Shown: positions 7,541 to 14,398 of the stretch, piece after piece
Layout: each line of letters starts with the position of its first letter
Position numbering within the stretch: the first letter of the stretch is position 1
Source: JAKFEW01 sp036675505
Lineage (GTDB): Bacteria > Cyanobacteriota > Sericytochromatia > S15B-MN24 > JAQBPE01
Direction of reading: 5' to 3'
Length of the DNA stretch: 64,000 nucleotides
Assembly (NCBI GenBank): GCA_036675505.1
Contig: JAKFEW010000143.1
Location: 1 to 64,000 of the forward strand
The notes under the pieces: generated by a model
Told to the model about the DNA's origin: nothing
The model's database searches: none
Seen by the model: only the letters and a program-made list of their open reading frames with translations
Translations under genes and position numbers: made by a program

Positions 7541-8689
7541 ATGCGGCTCGTCGCGGCCGAGATCTTCGCGCTGCGTATCCCCTTCGTCGAGGCCTTCGCC
7601 CATTCGGCGAAGGACCGCGCGGCCTCGGATGCGGTGGTCGTGAAGGTGACGGCGGAAGACGGCACGGTCGGCTACGGCGAAGGGCTGCCGCGGCCGTACG
7701 TGACGGGCGAGACGACCGAGTCGATGATCGCCCACCTGGCGGACGTCCTCTGGCCGGCGGTCGTGGACCGGGACCTGGCGGCGTGGTCGGTCGATCTGCC
7801 GGCGGCCTGGCTGCCCGACCTGCCCGCGCCCGGCGTGGTGGCGCCGCATGCCGCCCGTGCGGCCCTCGAGCTGGCCATGCTCGACGCCACCCTGCGCGGC
7901 GCCGGCCGCGGCGTGGCGGACGTCGTGCCCTTCGTCCGCCGCCAGGTGACCTACTCCGGGGTCGTGACCGCCAGCGACCCCGCCAGGGCGGCCAAGCTGG
8001 CCCGCCAGATGAAGCTCGTCGGGCTCGGCGCGTTCAAGGTGAAGATCGGTGTGGGCGACGACGTGGCGCGCATCGCGGCGGTGCGTGAGGTGGTGGGGCC
8101 CGAGGCCGAGCTGCGCGCGGACGCCAACGGCGCCTGGGCGACGCCCGAGATCGCGGCGGCGGCGCTGGCGGCCCTCGCGCCCTATGGCCTCGCGGCCTGC
8201 GAACAACCATTGCCGCGCGGGCCGGCGTCCGAGCTCGCCCGGCTGCGCGGCCTGACGGGCGTGCCGATCATGGCGGATGAATCGCTGATCACCGAGGCCG
8301 ACGCGGACGCGCTCATCGCGGCTGCCGCGGTCGACATCTTCAACGTGCGGGTCTCGAAGAACGGCGGCCTGGCCCGCGCGCTCGCGATCGCCCGCAAGGC
8401 CACCGCCCATGGCATCGCGGTGCAGGTGGGCAGCCAGGTCGGCGAGACCGCGATCCTGTCCGCCGCCGGGCGCCACCTGGCCTGCGCCGTGGCCGACCTG
8501 CGGGCGGCCGAGGGCTCGTTCGGCACCTTGCTGCTCGCCGAGGACATCGCGAGCGAGCCCGTGCGCTTCGGCCACAAGGGCCTGGCGAGCGCCATCACGG
8601 GCCCCGGCCTCGGCATCCGGGTGCGCGACGAGCTGTTGAGGAAGTACGCGCTCGAGGTCGTGACGCGCGGCGCCCGGGTGACGCGGTGA
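7541..8689 (+). CDS. Enolase-superfamily dipeptide epimerase (L-Ala-D/L-Glu epimerase-like)
   Basis: A 382-residue protein starting 1 base after the previous stop. It has the muconate-cycloisomerase subgroup active site: KVK in GAFKVKIG, metal ligands in RADANGAW (Asp), ACEQPL (Glu) and MADES (Asp), and the second base in RVSKNGG. An N-terminal capping domain (residues 1-120) contains GYGEGLPRPYVTGE, common in dipeptide epimerases. Members epimerise L-Ala-D-Glu in murein recycling or other dipeptides; o-succinylbenzoate synthase is a related alternative. The nearby murE fits a cell-wall role, and the co-translated GH3 enzyme fits peptide or amide metabolism. The stop overlaps the next start. 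Confidence 0.9.
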   Translation: MRLVAAEIFALRIPFVEAFAHSAKDRAASDAVVVKVTAEDGTVGYGEGLPRPYVTGETTESMIAHLADVLWPAVVDRDLAAWSVDLPAAWLPDLPAPGVVAPHAARAALELAMLDATLRGAGRGVADVVPFVRRQVTYSGVVTASDPARAAKLARQMKLVGLGAFKVKIGVGDDVARIAAVREVVGPEAELRADANGAWATPEIAAAALAALAPYGLAACEQPLPRGPASELARLRGLTGVPIMADESLITEADADALIAAAAVDIFNVRVSKNGGLARALAIARKATAHGIAVQVGSQVGETAILSAAGRHLACAVADLRAAEGSFGTLLLAEDIASEPVRFGHKGLASAITGPGLGIRVRDELLRKYALEVVTRGARVTR

Positions 8690-10356
8690 GCGGCCCGCTC
8701 GCGGCCCTGCTGCGCACGCGCGAGTGGCGCCATGATGCGCGCTTCGAGGAGGCCTGCCGCGATCCCGCGGCCGCCCAGCGCCGCGTGCTGGCGACCTTGC
8801 TGCGTGGCAACCAGGGCACGGCGTTCGCCCGCGAGCATGGCCTCACCCCGGACCTGTCGCCGGCGGCCTTCGCTCGCGCGGTGCCGATCCGCGACTACGA
8901 GGGTCACAGGCCCTGGATCGAGCGCCAGCTGGCCGGCGAGGCCGCGGTGTTGACGCAGGCGTCGCCCACGATGTACACCACCACCAGCGGCACCACGGGC
9001 GCGCCCAAGCTGCTGCCGGTGCCGGCCGCCTGGCGCGAGGAGATGGCCGCGCTCATGCGGCTCTGGATGAAGCGCGCGCTCACCGACCACCCGCGCGCGT
9101 TCGCCCGGCGGACGCTGAGCATCGTGAGCCCCGCGGTCGAGGGCCACACGCCAGGTGGCGTGCCGATCGGCTCGATGTCCGGCGTCACCTACCAGCGCAT
9201 CCCCTGGCTCGTGCGCCGCAGCTACGCGCTGCCCTACGCCGTCGCGCTCGTGAAGGACCACGAGGCGCGCTACTTCCTGACGATGCGCCTCGCGCTGGCG
9301 ACGAACGTCTCGAGCGTGGCGACGCCCAACGCGACGACGCTCATGCGCCTCGCCCAGGTGGGCTTCGACCACAGCGAGGCGATCTTGAAGGCCATCCACG
9401 ACGGCGTCCCGGGCCTTCCCAGGCCGCCCGAGATGGTGGCGGCCGGCGGCCACGACCCGCGGCTGCTCTGGGAGGAGCTGCGCACGGCGGTCCGGCCGGA
9501 GCCCGAGCGCGCGCGGGCGCTCGGCAAGCTCGCCGAGGCCCATGGGGGCCTGCGCCCCCGTGATTGTTGGCCCGAGCTGCGGCTGATGGCCTGCTGGCTC
9601 GGCGGCAGCGCTGGCCACCACGCGCGCCGGCTGCCGGACTGGTACGGCCCGGCCACGCCGATCCGCGACCTCGGGCTGCTCGCGAGCGAGGGACGCATGT
9701 CGGTGCCGCTCGCGGACGGCACGCCAGGCGGCGCGCTGGCGGTGCACATGAGCTACTTCGAGTTCGTGGCGGAGGACGAGATCGACGCGCCGGTGCCGGC
9801 CATCCGCCTCGCCCACGAGCTCGAGGCCGGGCGGCGGTACTACCTGATCTTCACGAGCGGCAACGGCCTGTACCGTTACGACATGAACGACGTCGTCGAG
9901 GTGCTGGGCTTCCACCATCGCGCGCCGCTGGTGGCCTTCGTGCGCAAGGGCCGCGACATGGCGAGCATCACCGGCGAGAAGATCCACCTGAACCAGGTGC
10001 AGGGGGCCCTGCGCGAGGCCGAGGCCGAGGCCTGTGTGTCGGTCTGGCAGTTCCAGCTGATCCCGGACGTCGAGGGCCTGGTCTACGACCTGCTCGTCGA
10101 GGTGCCGGGCGAAACGGAAGGGCTCGCGGCGCTGGGCCCGGCCTTCGACCGCGCGCTCGGGCGGTTGAACGACGAATATGCGTCGAAACGCGCATCGGCA
10201 CGCCTGGGCGCGCCGCGGGTGCACCTGATGGCGCCGGGCTGGTCGGAGCGCGCCTGTCGGGCAGCGTTCGCGGCGGGGAAGCGGGATTTCCAGTTCAAGT
10301 GGCCGGCGATGGCCGCCGAGTGGACGCCGGGGTTCCGGGACGAGGTGATCACGTAG
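8686..10356 (+). CDS. GH3-family acyl-acid amido synthetase
   Basis: A 556-residue protein starting with GTG in a GTGA overlap with the epimerase stop, so translation is coupled. The adenylation P-loop TTSGTTGAPKLLPV lies near residue 100. Later GH3 segments include YYLIFTSGNGLYRYDMNDVVEV and FVRKGRDMASITGEKIHLNQV. The length matches plant and bacterial GH3 proteins. These enzymes adenylate a carboxylic acid and conjugate it to an amine or amino acid, as in auxin or jasmonate conjugation in plants; bacterial roles are mostly unknown. Its place in a tight cassette with a diiron protein and an epimerase suggests a small-molecule amide product. The gene ends inside a hairpin. Confidence 0.92.
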   Translation: MSGPLAALLRTREWRHDARFEEACRDPAAAQRRVLATLLRGNQGTAFAREHGLTPDLSPAAFARAVPIRDYEGHRPWIERQLAGEAAVLTQASPTMYTTTSGTTGAPKLLPVPAAWREEMAALMRLWMKRALTDHPRAFARRTLSIVSPAVEGHTPGGVPIGSMSGVTYQRIPWLVRRSYALPYAVALVKDHEARYFLTMRLALATNVSSVATPNATTLMRLAQVGFDHSEAILKAIHDGVPGLPRPPEMVAAGGHDPRLLWEELRTAVRPEPERARALGKLAEAHGGLRPRDCWPELRLMACWLGGSAGHHARRLPDWYGPATPIRDLGLLASEGRMSVPLADGTPGGALAVHMSYFEFVAEDEIDAPVPAIRLAHELEAGRRYYLIFTSGNGLYRYDMNDVVEVLGFHHRAPLVAFVRKGRDMASITGEKIHLNQVQGALREAEAEACVSVWQFQLIPDVEGLVYDLLVEVPGETEGLAALGPAFDRALGRLNDEYASKRASARLGAPRVHLMAPGWSERACRAAFAAGKRDFQFKWPAMAAEWTPGFRDEVIT

Positions 10357-10391
10357 CCCTGTCGCTCCCCGATCGGGAGCGACAGGGCTAC
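10353..10391. terminator. Bidirectional terminator spanning both convergent stop codons
   Basis: A perfect 17-bp inverted repeat (arms 10353-10369 and 10375-10391, loop CGATC). The left arm contains the GH3 TAG (10354-10356) and the right arm contains the minus-strand TAG of the lipoprotein gene (10388-10390). It lacks a T-run on either side. Confidence 0.75.
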
Positions 10392-10879
10392 GGCTTCGGC
10401 GCCTTCACCAGGCGCAGCACCACGCGCCGGTCGGCGTGCGTCCAGGCGCTCCCGGTCAGCACGTCGATCCCCACCGCCGTGAGCGAGAGCCCGACGCCGC
10501 CTGCCGACAGGAAATCCGGCCCGCCCGGGAACGGCCTCACGTTCAGCGCCCACCCCGCGAGCACGAAGGGCACGCAGAGCAGCGCGTCGGCGAGCAGCCA
10601 GGCGCTCGGGCGACGGGCGATCAGGCGCTCCGCGGCCTGGTAACCGGGCGCCTCGGCGATCACCATGTACGCCGAGGCGCGGTCGAGGTCGAGGCGCACG
10701 ACCGACCTGTAAAACACCTGCCGATCCCGGTTCTCGAGCCCGTTGACGCGGATCGCGACGCCGGGCGGGGCATCCGCCACGCGCGCCTCGAGCGACGTGC
10801 GGCCGCCGCCGATCACCGAGGCGCAGCCGGTCAGGGCCATGGGGGCCAGGACCAGCAAGGCGGCGAGTCGGCGGATCAT
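10388..10879 (-). CDS. Uncharacterised lipoprotein
   Basis: A 163-residue protein with a lipoprotein signal (PMALTGC, Cys about 19). Residues 30-85 (RVNGLENRDRQVFYRSVVRLDLDRASAYMV...) resemble the beta-rich PEGA-type surface segment only loosely. Residues about 95-118 are hydrophobic (LLADALLCVPFVLAGWAL), a possible membrane helix. It is the last gene of a three-gene minus-strand operon after two subtilases, overlapping the upstream gene by 4 bases (ATGA). Possibly a partner or anchor for the proteases; function unknown. Confidence 0.7.
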   Translation of the reverse strand: MIRRLAALLVLAPMALTGCASVIGGGRTSLEARVADAPPGVAIRVNGLENRDRQVFYRSVVRLDLDRASAYMVIAEAPGYQAAERLIARRPSAWLLADALLCVPFVLAGWALNVRPFPGGPDFLSAGGVGLSLTAVGIDVLTGSAWTHADRRVVLRLVKAPKP

Positions 10880-12132
10880 CGCCGCTCGGTCAGCGCCCGG
10901 AAGGCGTTCACCCGGCCGTCGCCCGACTGCTTGTCCCAGCCCTTGTCGCCCACGTCGTCCGATGTCGCCCGCAGCCGCCGGCGCAGCTCGGCCTCGCTCA
11001 GGCCAGGCTCGCGCTCGACCACGAGCGCCGCCACGGCCGCGACCACCGGCGAGGACGCCGACGTGCCGCTGAACCAGGTGTAGTCCTTGTCACGCTTGCC
11101 GAACATCGGATCGACGATCTCGTAAGTCGGCGACGTGGTGTGCACGCGCGTGCCGGGCGCCGAGATGGCGACCCAGGCGCCCTCGGTGGTGAAGAGCGCC
11201 GGTCGATCGTCGTCGTAGGTCGCGCCGACCGCGAGCACGTTGTCGCACTTCGCGGGCCAGTGGGCGCGTTCTTCGCCGTCGTTGCCCATCGAGGCGACGC
11301 ACAGCACGCCCTTGCCGCGCGCGTAATCCACGGCGTCCTGCAACACCTGGCTGGGCTGATCCTCGCCGAAGCTCATGCTCACGACCCGCGCGCCGTGGTC
11401 GGCGGCCCAGACGATGCCCGCGGCCGCCCACTCGAGCGGGCCGACGCCGCGCTTGTTGAGCACCTTCACCGGCATGATCCGGGCGTTCGGCGCGATGCCG
11501 GCGGTGCCGATCGCGTTGTTCGGCGTGGCGGCGACGATGCCGGCGCACGAGGTGCCGTGCGAATGGTCGTCATAGGGGTCGTCGTCGCCGTTCACGGCGT
11601 CCCAGCCGGGCACCATGCGGTCCTTGAGATCGGGGTGCGAGGCTTCCACGCCGGTGTCGAGGATCGCGACGACGACCCCCGCGCCGCTCGCGAGCTCCCA
11701 GGCGCGCTCGACCTGCACCCGCGCGTGCGTTTTCACGCGGTTGGGCAGCATCGGATCGTCGTAGGCGGGCGCAGCGGCCACGCGGAATGCGGGGGCCGCA
11801 GGGGCCAGGCGTGGCGGCGCCGGCAGGCGCACGAGGCGGTTGGGCTCCGCGGCGAGCACGGCGGGATCGCGGCGCAGGGCGGCGAGCGTCGTGGCCGGGT
11901 CGCCGGTGGCCTCGGCGACGTGCCAGCCGAGCTTGGCGATCGCCCGCTTCACGCGTACGCCGAGCCGCATGCTCGGGGCCTGGCGGCCCGGTCGCAGCTT
12001 CACGAGCAGCTCCTGGCCCGCAGAGGCTGCGGCCGGATCGCCCGCGGCGCGCGTCGGCGCGCCGGGCAGGCCCACGGAGGTGCAGGCGGGCAAGGCGGTG
12101 AGCATCAGGATGACGGGGAGCAGACGGCGCAT
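10876..12132 (-). CDS. Subtilisin-like S8 serine protease, lipoprotein
   Basis: A 418-residue protein. ATG 12132 is chosen because GAGG lies 8 bases upstream; a GTG at 12141 would overlap the upstream stop. A lipobox (ALPAC) suggests lipid anchoring. The catalytic triad is complete: Asp in AILDTGVEASHP, His in HSHGTSCAGI and Ser in SGTSASSP. An oxyanion Asn lies in ASMGNDGEE. An N-terminal I9-like propeptide (residues about 30-110, with LVKLRPG) precedes the catalytic domain. It lies immediately after another S8 gene in the same operon. Confidence 0.92.
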   Translation of the reverse strand: MRRLLPVILMLTALPACTSVGLPGAPTRAAGDPAAASAGQELLVKLRPGRQAPSMRLGVRVKRAIAKLGWHVAEATGDPATTLAALRRDPAVLAAEPNRLVRLPAPPRLAPAAPAFRVAAAPAYDDPMLPNRVKTHARVQVERAWELASGAGVVVAILDTGVEASHPDLKDRMVPGWDAVNGDDDPYDDHSHGTSCAGIVAATPNNAIGTAGIAPNARIMPVKVLNKRGVGPLEWAAAGIVWAADHGARVVSMSFGEDQPSQVLQDAVDYARGKGVLCVASMGNDGEERAHWPAKCDNVLAVGATYDDDRPALFTTEGAWVAISAPGTRVHTTSPTYEIVDPMFGKRDKDYTWFSGTSASSPVVAAVAALVVEREPGLSEAELRRRLRATSDDVGDKGWDKQSGDGRVNAFRALTERR

Positions 12133-12137
12133 CGGGG

Positions 12138-13403
12138 TCACCTCGTGGGGTCCATGACGGCGCGGGCGGCGTCGATGCGGCCGTGCCCACTGTACGGATC
12201 GTCACCTGCCTGGATCACGTCCTTGGCGGTGGCGTACAGGCGTTCAGCGACCTTCACGCGGTCCCAGCCCGGGTGCTGGCTGCGCACGAGGGCGGCGACG
12301 CCGGCCACCAGCGGCGAGGCCATCGAGGTGCCGCGCATGATGCGGTAGCCGTTGCCCTTCGCGAGGGGATAGGTCGAGAGGATGCCCTCGCCTGGCGCCG
12401 CGAGGTCGACCCAGTCGCCCCAGGTCGAGAAGGAGCCCCAGGTATCGATGTCGGTCGTGGCGGCCACGCCGATCACGCCCTCGGTGGCGCCCGGATAGCT
12501 CTTGGTCTCGTTCGAGCCCGAGTTGCCGACCGCCGAAACGAAGACCACGTCCTTGTCGAGCGCGTACTGGTAGGCGGCCTCCGCGGCGGCGCCCGGCATC
12601 GGGCTGCCCCAGCTCGCGTTGATCACCCGGGCGCCGTGGTCGACGGCCCAGATCACGGCCGCCGCGGACGCCCCGGTGGTGGAGTGGCCGAAGTCGTTGA
12701 AGATGCGCACCGGCAGGATCTTGCAGCCGGGCGCGACGCCCGCGATGCCGATCGCGTTGCCGGCTTTCGCACCGATCACGCCCGCCACGTGGGTGCCGTG
12801 GCCGTAGCCGTCGACGTCGCCGCCCGCGCGGGGCGGCTCGACGGTCACATCTAAGCCGGGCAACAGCTGGCCCGCGAGCTCGGGGTGCGAGGCATCTACG
12901 CCGGAGTCGATCACGGCGACGATCACATCGGGCGATCCGCGCTGCACGTCCCACAGGCGATCGACGCCGGTGATCGCCCGGCCGTATTGCGCCGGGATCA
13001 GCGGATCGTCGGGCCCGCGCGGCGTGGGGATGGCGGGCGGCAGGCCACCGGCCCAGGCCCGGCCGCGGTCGGCCGGCAGGCTGATCGCCCGTTCGGTCTC
13101 GCTCCAGACCATCTCCGCGTCGCGGGTCGGCAGGTCGGCTTCGGCCGCGCCCATGAAGCGGTGGATGCCCAGGCCGATCGTGCCGGCGTGGCGCAGGCCG
13201 TGGCGCCGGGCCCAGGCGGCGGGCTTCACGCCGGGCGCCAGCTTGACCAGCCATTGGCCAGCGAGCGCGCGAGCGCCGAAGCCTTCGGCGGTGACGGGGG
13301 GCTGCGCGAGCGGGCGCAGGGGGTGGCTGCAGCCGGCGGCGAGCAGGCCTGTGGTGAGCAGGCCGGCGGCGATCGCGTAAGTCCAGGGCGCGGGGCGCGA
13401 CAT
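12138..13403 (-). CDS. Subtilisin-like S8 serine protease, lipoprotein
   Basis: A 421-residue protein starting at ATG 13403 with GGAGGG 5 bases upstream. A lipobox (GLLAAGC) marks it as a lipoprotein. Triad: Asp in AVIDSGVDASHPELAG, His in GYGHGTHVAGVIG and Ser in RGTSMASPLVAG, with oxyanion Asn in SAVGNSGSNE. A propeptide-like region with WLVKLAPGVKPAAWARRHGL precedes the catalytic domain. It is the first gene of the operon with the S8 protease at 10876 and a small lipoprotein. The two proteases are clearly different sequences, so this is an old duplication or separate acquisition rather than a recent tandem copy. Confidence 0.93.
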   Translation of the reverse strand: MSRPAPWTYAIAAGLLTTGLLAAGCSHPLRPLAQPPVTAEGFGARALAGQWLVKLAPGVKPAAWARRHGLRHAGTIGLGIHRFMGAAEADLPTRDAEMVWSETERAISLPADRGRAWAGGLPPAIPTPRGPDDPLIPAQYGRAITGVDRLWDVQRGSPDVIVAVIDSGVDASHPELAGQLLPGLDVTVEPPRAGGDVDGYGHGTHVAGVIGAKAGNAIGIAGVAPGCKILPVRIFNDFGHSTTGASAAAVIWAVDHGARVINASWGSPMPGAAAEAAYQYALDKDVVFVSAVGNSGSNETKSYPGATEGVIGVAATTDIDTWGSFSTWGDWVDLAAPGEGILSTYPLAKGNGYRIMRGTSMASPLVAGVAALVRSQHPGWDRVKVAERLYATAKDVIQAGDDPYSGHGRIDAARAVMDPTR

Positions 13404-13413
13404 CAAGCCCTCC

Positions 13414-13440
13414 TTAATTCTGAGTTAAGAACAGATTATA
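13414..13440 (-). promoter_or_regulatory. Promoter and TTAA repeats upstream of the subtilase operon
   Basis: On the minus strand GTGGTATAAT gives an extended -10 (TATAAT at 13440-13435), 32 bases before the ATG. TTAA at 13414-13417 and 13425-13428 are 11 bases apart and would lie at and just downstream of the transcription start. That position suits a repressor, or the sites could serve the plus-strand gene at 13547. Confidence 0.55.
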
Positions 13441-13546
13441 CCACAATTCAGGCGGATCCACCCGGCCCGGGCCGTGGGACGGATCACCGCCCGCGCTCCG
13501 CGCGGTTGCTACGCTGGGGGCGACCCCGCCGCGAACCGGAGCCTGT

Positions 13547-14398
13547 ATGAGCAACCACCGCATGTCGACGCCCGAGGCGTCGAAGGCCCTCGGCATCCCC
13601 GTCCACGTGATCACGTACTGGCTCGGCCAGATCCCCTATCCGGCCGAGCAGGACGACCAGGGGCAGTGGCGCCTGACGCCTGAGGCGATGGCGGTGCTCG
13701 AGACCGTTCGCGACCTCAAGGGCGAGAATCGCTCGATGGAGACGATTCGGCGGCATGTGCGCGAGTTGCAGGACGTCCCGCCACCGCCCCTCCCGGCCGC
13801 GAAGCTCCCGACGCCCGCCCGCACGCAGGTCGCCGTCGAGGCCAAGTCCGAGCCGCCGAGGCCCGCCGCGCCCAGAGCCCCTCGCCCCGCGGACGGCATG
13901 CCACAAAACGCTCAGCGCCCCGCCGAAGGCCCGCCGCGGCCGCCCGCCCAGGCGCCCCGTAAGGGTGGTCCGCCGCAGGCCCAGGCTCAGGCGCCCCGGC
14001 CGGGCCAGCCGGCGCCGGCTGGTCCGCCGGCCCAGGCCGCTCCACCAGCCGTCTCGGGTCCACCGGCCCGCCAGCCCGGACCGCCGCCGGCCCAGGTCGC
14101 GCAGTCGCCCGTGCCCGTCATGGGCACCCACGACCTGGCGAGCCATGTCGCGCGCGCGGTCTCCGAAGCCGTGCGCCAGGAGACCATGCTCGCCCAGCGA
14201 TACGCGCACGCGGCCCACCAGATCGGCAAGCTCGAGGCGGAGAACGAGCACCTGCGAACCATGCTCAACGCCGCGCAGACCAAGCACACGCGCGAGGCCG
14301 ACGACGCCCGCTGCCGGATCGCCGAGCTCGAGGCGAAGCCCGCGCCCAAGCCGAAGACGCCTTGGTGGGCATGGCTGACCATCGGCGTGATGCTCTGA
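13547..14398 (+). CDS. MerR-like helix-turn-helix protein with coiled coil and C-terminal membrane-like tail
   Basis: A 283-residue protein; the ATG at 13547 has GGAG 8 bases upstream. Residues 6-70 are a MerR-like winged helix (TPEASKALGIPVHVITYW ... WRLTPEAMAVLETV). Residues 80-190 are a long Pro/Ala/Gln-rich linker. Residues about 200-265 form a coiled coil (QRYAHAAHQIGKLEAENEHL). The last 13 residues (TPWWAWLTIGVML) are hydrophobic and end the protein, as in a short tail anchor. It is a paralogue of the protein at 2107-2748. The combination suggests a DNA-binding protein tethered to the membrane; this is inference. Confidence 0.75.
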   Translation: MSNHRMSTPEASKALGIPVHVITYWLGQIPYPAEQDDQGQWRLTPEAMAVLETVRDLKGENRSMETIRRHVRELQDVPPPPLPAAKLPTPARTQVAVEAKSEPPRPAAPRAPRPADGMPQNAQRPAEGPPRPPAQAPRKGGPPQAQAQAPRPGQPAPAGPPAQAAPPAVSGPPARQPGPPPAQVAQSPVPVMGTHDLASHVARAVSEAVRQETMLAQRYAHAAHQIGKLEAENEHLRTMLNAAQTKHTREADDARCRIAELEAKPAPKPKTPWWAWLTIGVML

